From JACOMS01 sp964352785 (GTDB lineage: Bacteria > Pseudomonadota > Alphaproteobacteria > Caulobacterales > Maricaulaceae): a DNA stretch of 64,000 bases. Position numbers and translations under genes: made by a program. Shown piece by piece: positions 8,332 to 17,274 of this stretch. How positions within the stretch are numbered: position 1 is the stretch's first letter; each line of letters opens with the position of its first letter. The notes below the pieces were generated by a model, which saw nothing but the letters and a program-made list of their open reading frames with translations, did no database searches and was not told the DNA's origin. The DNA is taken from positions 1-64,000 of the forward strand of contig CAYGTI010000008.1 in NCBI GenBank assembly GCA_964352785.1, read 5' to 3'.

Positions 8332-8337
8332 AAAAAG

Positions 8338-8478
8338 GGTAGGACGCAGACCTGATGAAACGGTTTTAAGCCCCCCAGCCCTCCCGTTCGGGTTCTGCGT
8401 CCCGCTCCCACAGACGACCGCCCATTCCCACTGGGCACGACATAGACCCGCCGCTCTTCCCAAGCGGCGGGTAATTTG
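8338..8478 (+). ncRNA. Candidate small RNA 1 (C-rich loop, anti-SD-like)
   Basis: No coding frame is convincing here. GGACGCAGA (8342-8350) pairs with TCTGCGTCC (8394-8402), enclosing AACGG/CCGTT and a C-rich loop with CCCTCCC (8379-8385) that could pair with Shine-Dalgarno sequences. It ends in the hairpin ACCCGCCGC/GCGGCGGGT (8446-8454, 8464-8472), whose stem is identical in the second copy; the T-tract after it is weak (TAATTTGATT). The layout resembles alphaproteobacterial anti-SD RNAs of the CCUCC-loop type ('cuckoo' RNAs), but I cannot assign a known family. Confidence 0.5.
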
Positions 8479-8536
8479 ATTCTGGCGTAGGAACGAGGTT
8501 TGTTACCGCATTAAGAAAGCAGTAAGGACTCGCCCT

Positions 8537-8584
8537 AAACTTGCCTTATTGTGGTCTTTTTGCGGCCTTATGGATCGCTATGTT
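8537..8584 (+). promoter_or_regulatory. Conserved promoter block of small-RNA candidate 2
   Basis: Second copy of the block at 8284: AAACTTGCCTTATT, then GGTCTTTTTGCGGCCTTA. TTTTTG (8557-8562) and TATGTT (8579-8584) keep the 16-base spacing. Conservation of this block, while the transcript body diverges, suggests shared regulation. Confidence 0.45.
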
Positions 8585-8590
8585 CAGTCT

Positions 8591-8727
8591 TATCGAAAGC
8601 AGAGACATTTAAGGCGGTTTAGTCCCCACCCAATCCTCCTTGTGTTTTATCTTTTGATCCCACGTAAGACTCTCCCCACAGAGCACAAAGTTGACCCGCC
8701 GCTATCCCCGCGGCGGGTCTTATTGCT
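8591..8727 (+). ncRNA. Candidate small RNA 2 (sibling of the first)
   Basis: The body differs from copy 1 but keeps its architecture: an AGTCTTA/TAAGACT pairing (8586-8592, 8665-8671) around a C-rich single-stranded stretch with CCTCCT (8635-8640), then the same terminator stem ACCCGCCGC/GCGGCGGGT (8694-8702, 8710-8718) followed by CTTATTGCTTT. The left arm of the outer stem begins before the start predicted from the promoter, so the 5' end is uncertain. The end lies 20 bases from the convergent DUF1223 gene. The gene-free stretch 8205-8747 holds nothing else I recognise. Confidence 0.45.
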
Positions 8728-8747
8728 TTCAAACGGCTCTTATGATT

Positions 8748-9461
8748 TCAATTTGCACTGTAAGTTCCCGCAGCGGTAATTTTCATACTTACTGGATCAT
8801 GCAGCAATACAGCATAAGCTTTGCCGGGCTTAGGCATTACCTCTGTTTGAAGATCCGATTGTGCGTCCCATTTGCCTAGGGGCTTTAAGGCCGTGACAAC
8901 GTTGGAGAGGGTAATGATGCGCCCGTTATTTTCACCGCGCGCGACAGGTACGGATTGCGGGCCCGGTACATATTCGACCAAGAGGGCTTCATAAACCGCG
9001 CTGGCCAACTTTGCGGCCACGCCTTTTGCTTCCGCGCGCAGATGGTCTTGTTTGACATCCAGCATAATCCGGGGGTGTCCATTGGGCAGGGTCATCGTGT
9101 CGACGTCTTTTTTAGAATAATGGGGCCCATGGGCGGAGCCGTTTAAAACCATTTGCGGAGTATAGACATTGGCGCTGCCAAGGGCGCGGCCATAGTCGCG
9201 TTGCCGGCGGGTAAATTCAGCTTTGGCAAAGGTATCCTTCCAGCCCAAATAATCCCAATAGGTCACACCATAAGACAGAACCAAGGTTGAGGGGTCTTGC
9301 GCGATTTTACCAGCTATTTCATTTGCAGGTGGACATGAAGAGCAGCCTTGCGAGGTGAATAGCTCAAGAACGCGCTCAGGAGAAGCGCTGGCCGCCAAGG
9401 CCGGACTAGAATTGGCCAGCAGAGCCACAGACAAGCATATATGTAAGATTTTCATAATCAT
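8748..9461 (-). CDS. DUF1223 family secreted thioredoxin-like protein
   Basis: A 237-residue protein with a signal peptide (residues 1 to about 24, ending PALAA). It then has the DUF1223 hallmark ERVLELFTSQGCSSCPPAN, a thioredoxin-like start with a CSSC active-site pair, and the conserved GVTYWDYLGWKDTFA. Another family motif, VYTPQMVLNG, is present. It is probably a periplasmic redox-fold protein; the reaction is unknown. The gene converges with the small-RNA pair. Confidence 0.88.
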   Translation of the reverse strand: MIMKILHICLSVALLANSSPALAASASPERVLELFTSQGCSSCPPANEIAGKIAQDPSTLVLSYGVTYWDYLGWKDTFAKAEFTRRQRDYGRALGSANVYTPQMVLNGSAHGPHYSKKDVDTMTLPNGHPRIMLDVKQDHLRAEAKGVAAKLASAVYEALLVEYVPGPQSVPVARGENNGRIITLSNVVTALKPLGKWDAQSDLQTEVMPKPGKAYAVLLHDPVSMKITAAGTYSAN

Positions 9462-9547
9462 GTCTTACAACATGAAAACCTTGCGCGCTATTGAACAGCT
9501 CATCACAGCTGCGTGAGCTTTGCCTTGTGAGTTCTATCGACCTTTGT

Positions 9548-10627
9548 TTAGAGAGACGGCGTTGCAGCGGCTTTCTTTTTGTCGATCTCGTCCATATCCG
9601 GCTGTCCGTCTGAGGATAGGATAACCGCGATCCAGCGGGTTGTTTGGAACTGTGCGAGGATAATCATAATGATCACTGTCAGTGGCGCGGAGAGGAAAGC
9701 GCCTACGCCGCCCCACAAAGCCCCCCAAAGAGTAATAGACAGGACAACAACGAGGGCAGACAGGTTCATACTGTCGCCCATCATTTTGGGCTGTAGCGTA
9801 TTGCCGATAAGGCTTTGAGAGCCAAATAAAAGCCCCGCCAAAATTAACACGGTGGTGTAGGAGTCAAACTGCACCATGGCAAATAAGCTGGGCATGACAA
9901 AGGCGGCCAAACCACCAATGATGGGAATATAATTTAAAATGAAGATCACAAGTGCCCAGAACAGGGCGTTATCAAGCCCCATTACCACCATAATAATATA
10001 GCTTATGACGGTTTGCAGGAGGCTGATAACCGTCTGCACTCCTAGATATTTTTCGATAGAGCGGCGAATGCGGCTTGCAACTTTTTGCGCTTGGGCCCTG
10101 CGCGACATGTCTGGAAACAAATCATCCATTTTCTTGGGGAATGAAGACTGCGCTGCGAACAAGAAGCCAACATATAGCGCAATGATAAGGAAATTTGACA
10201 AGACGCCTTGGATAGACGCGGCAAACCCGGAAATACTGTTCGTGAGTTTATCCCTGATGTGAAACCTTTCATCCAGTGTTGTTGTCGAGAGGTTTTCCTG
10301 TCCTGAAACTTGTCCGACCCACGCGAAAATTTCACTAATGCGTTCGCTGTAGCGCGGGGCGTCTTTGACAACATCCGACACCGTGTCTGCGATGATCACG
10401 CCGATACCGATAACGCCGGCCACGACGGTTAAAATCGCAATCGTCAGCGCAAGCGGATAAGGAATGAATTTTGTCAGACCGTCCAGCCAGCGGGCAAATG
10501 CATCAATGATCAGCCAGATAAAGACGGCCAAAGCAAAAGGCGCGAGTAAGTCACGCGTGAAATAAAGACATGCTGTCGCCGTTACAAATGATAAAAAAAG
10601 CAAGCTCGCCCGTACCGTATGATCCAT
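9548..10627 (-). CDS. AI-2E family transporter (PerM-like)
   Basis: A 359-residue inner-membrane protein with about eight transmembrane helices. The family pattern is visible in the N-terminal helices (LAPFALAVFIWLIIDAFARW), the long periplasmic segment around residues 80-140, and the C-terminal LNYIPIIGGLAAFVMPSLFA and GNTLQPKMMG motifs. Members export diverse small molecules (AI-2, or Na+/H+ exchange in some); the substrate here cannot be told. It stands alone between the DUF1223 gene and the aldolase gene. Confidence 0.88.
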   Translation of the reverse strand: MDHTVRASLLFLSFVTATACLYFTRDLLAPFALAVFIWLIIDAFARWLDGLTKFIPYPLALTIAILTVVAGVIGIGVIIADTVSDVVKDAPRYSERISEIFAWVGQVSGQENLSTTTLDERFHIRDKLTNSISGFAASIQGVLSNFLIIALYVGFLFAAQSSFPKKMDDLFPDMSRRAQAQKVASRIRRSIEKYLGVQTVISLLQTVISYIIMVVMGLDNALFWALVIFILNYIPIIGGLAAFVMPSLFAMVQFDSYTTVLILAGLLFGSQSLIGNTLQPKMMGDSMNLSALVVVLSITLWGALWGGVGAFLSAPLTVIIMIILAQFQTTRWIAVILSSDGQPDMDEIDKKKAAATPSL

Positions 10628-10697
10628 ATAAATCTCCTTAGGCGCATTTGTGATGATTTGCGCTTAAAGGTCAATACATGTGGGTGAGCGCGTTGGT

Positions 10698-11741
10698 CTA
10701 TCCGCCGGCTTCGAGATCGGCGCTCCATTCACCTTTTGAGGCAAGGCCGTTCATGCGTGCGCGGTGATGGAAGGCTTTTTGCGCCGCGTCGTAATTCGCA
10801 TCATCTCCTTTCCACGCCTGAAGTGCTGACTGCTGCAGTGCCCGACCATAGGAATAGGTCAAATTCCATGTGAAGTGCCCAATTTTGTTCATGATATCGA
10901 GGTTTTGAGTTGCAAGCTCATTGTCTTGTCCGCCTGAGAGGAAGGCAATACCGGGAACAGAGGATGGCACAGTGTCCTTGAGGACTTTAATTGTCCGTTC
11001 AGCCACTTCTTCGCCGCTGGGCTGCAACGGGCACTGCTTGCCAGCAACAACCATGTTAGGTTTGAGTACAATGCCTTCAAGCTTGACGCCTTGCTCGTAT
11101 AGCTCTGTGAAGAGGGAGTTGAGGACTTTTTCTGTGACCTCATGGCAACGCTCAACCGAATGGAAGCCGCCCATGAGAACTTCAGGCTCAACGATGGGAA
11201 CAATATTGGCTTCTTGGCACAGGGCGGCATAGCGGGCTAGCGCATGATTATTGGCTTTGATCGCGCCGCGTGAAGGGGTGACGCCAACATTGACGTCGGG
11301 GTGGGAAATTTCAATCACAGCCCGCCATTTGGCGAAACGTGCCCCCAATTCGTAATATTCCGCCAAGCGCTCACGCAGTCCATCAAGGCCTTCGGTAATG
11401 GTTTCCCCCGGACGGCCTGCAAGTGGCTTTGCGCCTGTATCCACTTTAATCCCCGGGATCGCATCATTGGCGCGGATCAAGTCAACGAGGGTCGTTCCGT
11501 CTTCCGAGGATTGGCGAATAGTTTCATCATACATGATCACGCCCGAGATATGGTCTTTCATAGCCGCATTTGTACGGAACAACATTTCGCGCCAATCACG
11601 GCGTTTTTCAAACGTGGAGACAGTGTTGATCGTATCAAAACGTTTTGTAATGGTGCTTGTGGATTCGTCCGCAGCGAGAATGCCTTGACCGGGTGTGACC
11701 ATTTTAATGGCGGTTTTATTTAGCTGTTCCAGATTCATCAT
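10698..11741 (-). CDS. fda: Fructose-bisphosphate aldolase, class I (eukaryotic type)
   Basis: Cleaves fructose-1,6-bisphosphate via a lysine Schiff base, with no metal ion. The 347-residue protein has GILAADESTSTI, ARFAKWRAVIEI, VPIVEPEVLMGG, the Schiff-base Lys227 in GIVLKPNMVV, and FLSGGQ. This is the class I family of animals and plants, not the DhnA type. An AGGAGG ribosome site precedes the two adjacent ATG codons (11741, 11738). It is the third gene of gap-pgk-fda with short gaps, a glycolysis/gluconeogenesis operon. Confidence 0.94.
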   Translation of the reverse strand: MMNLEQLNKTAIKMVTPGQGILAADESTSTITKRFDTINTVSTFEKRRDWREMLFRTNAAMKDHISGVIMYDETIRQSSEDGTTLVDLIRANDAIPGIKVDTGAKPLAGRPGETITEGLDGLRERLAEYYELGARFAKWRAVIEISHPDVNVGVTPSRGAIKANNHALARYAALCQEANIVPIVEPEVLMGGFHSVERCHEVTEKVLNSLFTELYEQGVKLEGIVLKPNMVVAGKQCPLQPSGEEVAERTIKVLKDTVPSSVPGIAFLSGGQDNELATQNLDIMNKIGHFTWNLTYSYGRALQQSALQAWKGDDANYDAAQKAFHHRARMNGLASKGEWSADLEAGG

Positions 11742-11761
11742 ATCCTCCTAAAGACCGAAGC

Positions 11762-12943
11762 CTATTTTATTAAAATTTCTACGCCGGGGAGGGGTTTGCC
11801 CTCCATCCATTCCAAAAACGCACCGCCCGCCGTTGATATAAAGGTAAAATCATCGGCAGCACCAGCATGTTTTAAGGCTGAAACCGTATCTCCGCCTCCG
11901 GCCACAGCTATCAAATGCTTGGACTTTACGCGCTTGGCCGCGTATCTCGCCGCTTCAACGGTTGAGGTGTCAAAGGGCTCGATTTCAAAGGCCCCCAAAG
12001 GCCCGTTCCAAATCAGTGTTTTTGCACGGTCTATGGCGTCGCAGATCAGATTAACTGTCTCGGAGCCTGCGTCCAGTATCATTTCGTCCGCAGCAACATT
12101 ATCCAATGCGCAGACACGGTGGGGGGCATGCGCTGCAAAGTCTTTCGCCGCGACAACATCTATGGGGAGGATAATCTCGCATCCGGATGTTTTCGCAGCC
12201 TTAAGGATGTTTAGCGCGGTGTCTCTTAGGTCGCTTTCCATCAAAGATTTCCCGACATTGTAACCTTGCGCGTACAGGAATGTATTCGCCATGCCGCCGC
12301 CGATAGCCAAAATATCCAGCTTTTTGACAAGGTTTTTTAGCAAATCGATTTTCGTAGAGACCTTCGCGCCGCCCACCAAAGCCATGACTGGGCGCTCGGG
12401 GTGATCGAGGGCTTGGGCAATGTGATCAAGTTCGCGCTCCAGCGCCAATCCGGCGTAAGCCGGGAGATAATCTGCAATGCCTGTGCTGGTGGCGTGCGCG
12501 CGGTGACAGACTGAGAATGCATCGACTATAAAAACATCGCCTAGCGCCGCGTAAGCCTTTGCAAGATCTGTGTCGCCTGTTATCTCGCCCGGATGAAACC
12601 GTGTGTTCTCTAATAACATCACGTCGGCGGCGTCTGTTGAACTCACATCTTTTTTGTCTATGGAGCTGCTGAATATCACCGCGCGGCTTAAAGCTTCGGA
12701 GAGAGCGGGTACAATAAATTTGAGCGACATGCCGGGAGTGTGCTGCCCGTTTGGGCGGCCAAAGTGACTAAGGATAATCACTTTGGCTCCGGCGTCTAAA
12801 AGATAATTGAGGGTTGGCAGCGCTGCTGTCAGGCGCGTATCATCGGTAATAAATCCGTCATCTGCGCGGGGAACATTGAAGTCTACTCTGACCAATGCGG
12901 TTTTTCCCTGAAGCTCAGCTTCTTCGAGACGCCTAAAATCCAT
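11762..12943 (-). CDS. pgk: Phosphoglycerate kinase
   Basis: Transfers phosphate between 1,3-bisphosphoglycerate and ADP. The 393-residue protein shows the N-domain substrate site VRVDFNVP, LSHFGRPNG, the region AHATSTGIADYLP, then VGGAKVSTKIDLLKNL, and the nucleotide site with WNGPLGAFEIEPFDTST and AVAGGGDTVSAL. The start follows the gap stop by only four bases, so translation is probably coupled. Normal length, no missing motifs. Confidence 0.96.
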   Translation of the reverse strand: MDFRRLEEAELQGKTALVRVDFNVPRADDGFITDDTRLTAALPTLNYLLDAGAKVIILSHFGRPNGQHTPGMSLKFIVPALSEALSRAVIFSSSIDKKDVSSTDAADVMLLENTRFHPGEITGDTDLAKAYAALGDVFIVDAFSVCHRAHATSTGIADYLPAYAGLALERELDHIAQALDHPERPVMALVGGAKVSTKIDLLKNLVKKLDILAIGGGMANTFLYAQGYNVGKSLMESDLRDTALNILKAAKTSGCEIILPIDVVAAKDFAAHAPHRVCALDNVAADEMILDAGSETVNLICDAIDRAKTLIWNGPLGAFEIEPFDTSTVEAARYAAKRVKSKHLIAVAGGGDTVSALKHAGAADDFTFISTAGGAFLEWMEGKPLPGVEILIK

Positions 12944-12947
12944 AGCG

Positions 12948-13964
12948 TTATCCTGCGGCCTGTTGTCGACCCATTTCCCGGGCCACGTCTATCATGCGGT
13001 TGGCAAAGCCCCATTCATTATCATACCATGCAACAACACGAACGAGATCCCCGTCCAAAACTTTGGTCAGCGGGGCGGCGAAAATAGAGGAGTTTGGATC
13101 ATGATTAAGATCAGAGGACACCAATGCCTGTTCAGTGTAGCGCAGAACACCGTTTAAAGCCCCGTCTGCTGCGGCTTTTACAGCGGCGTTGAGATCCTCG
13201 GCTGTTGTGCTTTGCTCGGGTTGGAATGCCATATCGACCAACGAAACGTTAGCCGTGGGAACGCGCACAGCCGAGCCGGACAATTTGCCTTTAAGTTCCG
13301 GCAGAACAAGGCCGACGGCTTTGGCAGCGCCTGTCGATGTCGGGATCATGTTCAGGCTGGCGGCGCGGGCGCGGTAAAGGTCTTTGTGAGAATTGTCTAA
13401 AATACGCTGGTCTTGGGTGTAGGAATGCACAGTTGTCATAAACCCGCGCCGAATACCGACCGTCTCCATCAAAACTTTAGCCAGCGGGGCGAGGCAATTC
13501 GTTGTACAGGACGCACAAGAGACGATAGTATCAGAAGGGGTCAGATCACCGTGATTGACGCCATAAACAATGGTTTTATCCACGCCGTCTGCCGGCGCTG
13601 AAATCAGAACGGATTTTGCGCCGGAAGTAATGTGTGGCTGAACGGCTTCGCCGGTACGAAAAAAACCCGAGCATTCCATAACCACATCAACATCCAAAGC
13701 CGCCCAGTCAATATCTGCTGGGTCTCGTTCGTGGGTCATTCGGACTTTGCCGCAGCCAAAATCAATAAAACCCTCGCCTTCAATGACGTCTTCGCTGAAG
13801 CGTCCATGGACGCTATCATAGCGTAACAAATGCGCAGATGTGGCGAGTGCGCCGGGGCTGTTAATGGCGACAAGTTCAATGTCCGAGATATTATATTCAG
13901 ACAAAGCGCGCGCAATGAGGCGGCCAATACGGCCAAACCCATTAATCCCAATACGCATTGCCAT
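12948..13964 (-). CDS. gap: Glyceraldehyde-3-phosphate dehydrogenase, type I
   Basis: With the ATG at 13964 (GGAGG seven bases upstream) the product has 338 residues. It has INGFGRIGR, catalytic Cys153 in CASCTTNCLAP, His180 in TTVHSYTQDQ, RAASLNMIPTSTGAAKA and the C-terminal WYDNEWGFANRM. The residue after VAIN, normally Asp and used to bind the NAD ribose, is Ser36 (VAINSPGA), so coenzyme preference may differ from the strict NAD enzymes. It is the first gene of gap-pgk-fda. An upstream GTG at 13976 overlaps the ribosome site and is less likely. Confidence 0.95.
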   Translation of the reverse strand: MAMRIGINGFGRIGRLIARALSEYNISDIELVAINSPGALATSAHLLRYDSVHGRFSEDVIEGEGFIDFGCGKVRMTHERDPADIDWAALDVDVVMECSGFFRTGEAVQPHITSGAKSVLISAPADGVDKTIVYGVNHGDLTPSDTIVSCASCTTNCLAPLAKVLMETVGIRRGFMTTVHSYTQDQRILDNSHKDLYRARAASLNMIPTSTGAAKAVGLVLPELKGKLSGSAVRVPTANVSLVDMAFQPEQSTTAEDLNAAVKAAADGALNGVLRYTEQALVSSDLNHDPNSSIFAAPLTKVLDGDLVRVVAWYDNEWGFANRMIDVAREMGRQQAAG

Positions 13965-14137
13965 GACGGCCTCCACTTTGCTCGTATGCTTGTGGCGGTT
14001 TTCGGCCCGCCATGTGTCTGCCGATTAAAGTCCGCCCGCAATGGCGAAATGCGGCCAGCCTGTCAACAGATTATGGCTTGTTGTGAGGCAATAATTGGGC
14101 CATTCTACAAAAATTATAGCTAGATTCGAGACCTTTC

Positions 14138-14455
14138 ATGAATGACAGCGCTGACATAAAATTAGCGGCAGATCGCTTGCAGCAAGCCCTTGGTAAATTA
14201 GAAGACTCACTTGACCCGCTGCTGGAAAAAGTAGCGCGGCTAGAGAAGATTGCCGGCGAGGCCGGGGATTTTGGCAAAGACCGGGCCTCACTCGCGCGTC
14301 AATTGGATGATGCGGCCGCCCGTGAAAAAGCCTTTGAGGAAAAAGAAGCCGAGTTTGCCGCACTTGCGGACGAGACCACGAACGAACTTGACCGCGTTAT
14401 CCGCCAGGTCAAAATGGCGCTGGGCCGCGCGGATGAGACAGGGCGGAGCAGATAG
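14138..14455 (+). CDS. DUF4164 family coiled-coil protein
   Basis: A 105-residue, mostly helical protein with heptad-like charged repeats (LEDSLDPLLEKVARLEKIAG, AAAREKAFEEKEAEFAAL). Position and composition match the alphaproteobacterial DUF4164 protein commonly encoded just before zapA. Its stop abuts the zapA ATG. A role near the division machinery is inferred only from this conserved neighbourhood. Confidence 0.78.
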   Translation: MNDSADIKLAADRLQQALGKLEDSLDPLLEKVARLEKIAGEAGDFGKDRASLARQLDDAAAREKAFEEKEAEFAALADETTNELDRVIRQVKMALGRADETGRSR

Positions 14456-14818
14456 ATGGCAAAAGTCAGTATAGTCGTAAATAGCCGTAAATACGCGCTG
14501 GGGTGCGACGAAGGCGAACAGGACCATCTTTTAATGCTAGGGGAGAAACTCGACAAACGCGTGCAGATGCTGGCTAATCAATTTGGGCAAATTGGCGACC
14601 TTCGTTTGATGCTTATGGCGGGGATTACTCTGCTTGACGAGCTTGATGATGCGGGCACGGCGGTGGACAGCCAAGCTGAAGAACTAGCCGCGGATATCCG
14701 TCGCGCGGGTGAAGAGGCGCTGAGCATGGCCCGCCGTAAAGAAGTGTCTGCGGCGGATAGTCTGTTGGATGCGGCCAAACGCATTGAGCGCCTCGCAAGC
14801 CGTTTGGGTACTGAATAG
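14456..14818 (+). CDS. zapA: Cell division protein ZapA
   Basis: A 120-residue ZapA homologue, which bundles FtsZ protofilaments at the division ring. The N-terminal KVSIVVNSRKYALGCDEGEQ and the dimerisation segment LMLGEKLDKRVQMLANQ, then LRLMLMAGITLLDEL, are typical. A helical tail completes it. It begins immediately after the DUF4164 stop and is followed by the 6S RNA gene, the classical zapA-ssrS arrangement. Confidence 0.9.
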   Translation: MAKVSIVVNSRKYALGCDEGEQDHLLMLGEKLDKRVQMLANQFGQIGDLRLMLMAGITLLDELDDAGTAVDSQAEELAADIRRAGEEALSMARRKEVSAADSLLDAAKRIERLASRLGTE

Positions 14819-14882
14819 GCTTCGCGCCGCGCATAATTTCAAAAAATTGGCTTGCGTAAATCACGCAGACGAACCACATTAA

Positions 14883-15051
14883 GTGTGACGGTCGCTGCGG
14901 GTTGCGTGAACGGCTACTATCCCAGGGACCTTAACTTATCCATAGGGAGCTGGCTCTGTCCGGGCCGTGGTTCGGTTACTTCCGGCACCCACCTGAACTT
15001 TTGGTTCACGGGGATGATTTCGCCCTCACGGATTTTGCGGTGCCGTCACAC
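14883..15051 (+). ncRNA. ssrS: 6S RNA (ssrS)
   Basis: The gene-free stretch 14819-15210 behind zapA holds a long self-complementary transcript. GTGTGACGG (14883-14891) pairs with CCGTCACAC (15043-15051), and inside it GTGAAC pairs with GTTCAC, leaving a central open region and an upper stem around GGGCCGTGGTTCGG and CCGGCACCCACC. Position after zapA, size (about 170 nt) and rod-with-bubble form fit 6S RNA, which mimics an open promoter and sequesters sigma70 polymerase. The ends are set from the terminal stem and may be off by several bases. The usual downstream fthC gene is absent. Confidence 0.7.
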
Positions 15052-15210
15052 ATATTGTAAGATCGGCAAAATAGGGCAGCCTTTGCACTGGACATGGCAC
15101 ATCCAGACTCAGCCTAAGACATGGCTAACACGCAACAGTTTCTTGACTCTTTTTGGCTCTTACACGATAAAAAGGTGTAAAAACTTTTATCACTTTAAAG
15201 GGTCGTTTTT

Positions 15211-17205
15211 GTGATGCGTCTATTAATAGGGTTTTTTCTGAGTATGTTTAGAATATTTTTTTCAGTTTCTTTATTTTTCATTGTTACATGTACCGCAACG
15301 TTTGCTGCTCCCTCCGCACAAGATTTTGGAGCTCTCCCAAATATACATGATGCTGCTTTGTCACCAGATGGGAGTGAAATTGCGGTTCTTGTTAATAACA
15401 AGGGCCAATACGTTGTACGAGTTTCAAAACTAGATGATATGAAAAATACGACCCGTCTGATCGGGCTGGACAAAAAAATGAAGCCTGAATATCTAAAATG
15501 GGTCAACAATAAACGCGTTATCATTTCGTTTTGGCAACGTGAAAAAATTTTTGATACGCCAGTACGTTCCGGATATCTGTTCTCACTTGATACTGATACT
15601 ATGAAAGGGAAAATACTAATCAGCCCCCACAGTAAAGAACCCCGGAACGTAGCGACGACAGACATTACATTTAGACAGTTCAATAATATTGTCGTGGATT
15701 GGCTTGAAGATGATCCCGACCATATTTTGATGTCATACGGTGATAATAACAACCAAGAACCGGATTTACAGCGCGTAAATGTCACTTCGGGCAGAGATGT
15801 AATTGTGAAACGGGGACTTAACAATGTTCAAACGTGGTATACGGATCTTCGCGGAGAGCCGCGTATTGGTCAAGGTCGCCAGGAAACGGATGGCGAATGG
15901 GTATTGCGCATTCGCGATGCTGACGAGGATAAATGGAGATTTTCCGATGAGTTTCCGGGATTGCAAGCCAATGTAGATATTCACGGGTTTACGTCCAACA
16001 CGAGCGAGCTAATCATTAGTGCCTATCAAGGTAAAGATACGATCGGGCTCTATATTTACGACTTGGACGAAAAAAACATAACACGTAAACTCTATCACAA
16101 TGACACATATGATGCGAGCGGCGTTGTGTTGAGTGCAGACGGCGGGGAAGTAATCGGTGCGCGTTATGTCTCCGACAGCCCCCAAACAGAGATGCTGAGC
16201 GAATATGACACGATAATGTCGCGTATGAGATCTATTTTTGAGGGATCTACTGTAAGCTCAGTCGATAGGTCAAATGACGGTGAACGCACTTTATTCAAGG
16301 TTAGCAATTCTACTGACCCGGGTTATTTGATGATCGTCGAACGAGGCGGTGACCCAGTAAGCCTAGGTCCGCTTTATCCGCATCTAAGATCAACCGACCT
16401 TGGCGTCGTCGTGAGTGTGAATTATACGGCGCGAGACGGGGAGAAAATTCCTAGCTTTGTGACAATCCCGCCCGCAATAACAGATAATGCACAGTTCAAA
16501 GGTATGCCGTTTATCGTCCTGCCGCACGGCGGGCCTTATGCTCGCGATAGTAAACGGTTTGATTATTTTGCGCAGTTTTTTGCCTCGCGCGGTTATGGCG
16601 TCCTGCAAATGAATTTCCGGGGCTCTTCGGGCTATGGTAAAACATTTAAGAACTCCGGCCGTGAGAATTGGGTGGTCATGCAGGAAGATGTCGAAGACGG
16701 CACGCGCTGGCTTATTGAAAATGGCTATGCCGACCCTAAACGCATATGCATCGTTGGATGGTCATATGGCGGTTACGCGGCGCTTATGGGGGCAGCGAAA
16801 AACCCTGATCTGTATAGCTGCGCCGTGTCGATAGCGGGGCTCACCGATATTAAGGACTTCATCAATGATCGAGAGAAATACCGTTTCGGCAAGCACAGCA
16901 TGAATAATTTCATCGGTAAAGGCTTTGAAGATAAAGATGATATCAAGGCAAACTCACCCGTAAAAATCGCTGACCAAATGACACTGCCTATATTTCTCGC
17001 TCACGGCAGACGCGACCAAGTCGTCCATTTCGACCAATATTCACGGATGAAGTCCGCCTTGAAAAAAAGTTCTGCCAAGGTAACGGCTATGGAGTTTACG
17101 CAAGGCGATCATTACTTGTCCAACCAGCAAGAGCGGCAGGAGTTTTTGGCTGGGCTGGAAAAGTTCCTTAAAAAGGTAAATGGTAAAAGTGAGTTCATGA
17201 AGTAA
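15211..17205 (+). CDS. S9-family peptidase (prolyl oligopeptidase type), secreted
   Basis: A 664-residue serine peptidase. An N-terminal hydrophobic signal (residues 5-32, ending TFAA) is followed by a beta-propeller-like region and then the alpha/beta hydrolase domain from about residue 430. The catalytic residues are Ser518 in GWSYGGYAAL, Asp602 in GRRDQVV and His634 in GDHYLS. The oxyanion-region LPHGGPYARD is present. It probably trims oligopeptides in the periplasm. The start may be the GTG at 15211 (spaced 8 bases from AAAGGG) or the ATG at 15214. The 5' half is A/T-richer than its neighbours. It occupies the place where rpsP-rimM would often precede trmD. Confidence 0.88.
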   Translation: MMRLLIGFFLSMFRIFFSVSLFFIVTCTATFAAPSAQDFGALPNIHDAALSPDGSEIAVLVNNKGQYVVRVSKLDDMKNTTRLIGLDKKMKPEYLKWVNNKRVIISFWQREKIFDTPVRSGYLFSLDTDTMKGKILISPHSKEPRNVATTDITFRQFNNIVVDWLEDDPDHILMSYGDNNNQEPDLQRVNVTSGRDVIVKRGLNNVQTWYTDLRGEPRIGQGRQETDGEWVLRIRDADEDKWRFSDEFPGLQANVDIHGFTSNTSELIISAYQGKDTIGLYIYDLDEKNITRKLYHNDTYDASGVVLSADGGEVIGARYVSDSPQTEMLSEYDTIMSRMRSIFEGSTVSSVDRSNDGERTLFKVSNSTDPGYLMIVERGGDPVSLGPLYPHLRSTDLGVVVSVNYTARDGEKIPSFVTIPPAITDNAQFKGMPFIVLPHGGPYARDSKRFDYFAQFFASRGYGVLQMNFRGSSGYGKTFKNSGRENWVVMQEDVEDGTRWLIENGYADPKRICIVGWSYGGYAALMGAAKNPDLYSCAVSIAGLTDIKDFINDREKYRFGKHSMNNFIGKGFEDKDDIKANSPVKIADQMTLPIFLAHGRRDQVVHFDQYSRMKSALKKSSAKVTAMEFTQGDHYLSNQQERQEFLAGLEKFLKKVNGKSEFMK

Positions 17206-17274
17206 AGGGTTTTCGCTAGGCTTGGTACAATCATATATCTTCCCATCCCTCCATAAACCCGCTATCTCCCCGCC

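Noticed and set aside
8288..8479. Small open frames in the DUF2794-DUF1223 gap
   Set aside because: The paired hairpins, conserved upstream block and terminators explain the stretch better than coding; the frames are not conserved between the two copies.
8490..8515. Possible EcfG-type promoter (GGAAC) before the second small RNA
   Set aside because: No matching GTT-type -10 element is found at the required spacing.
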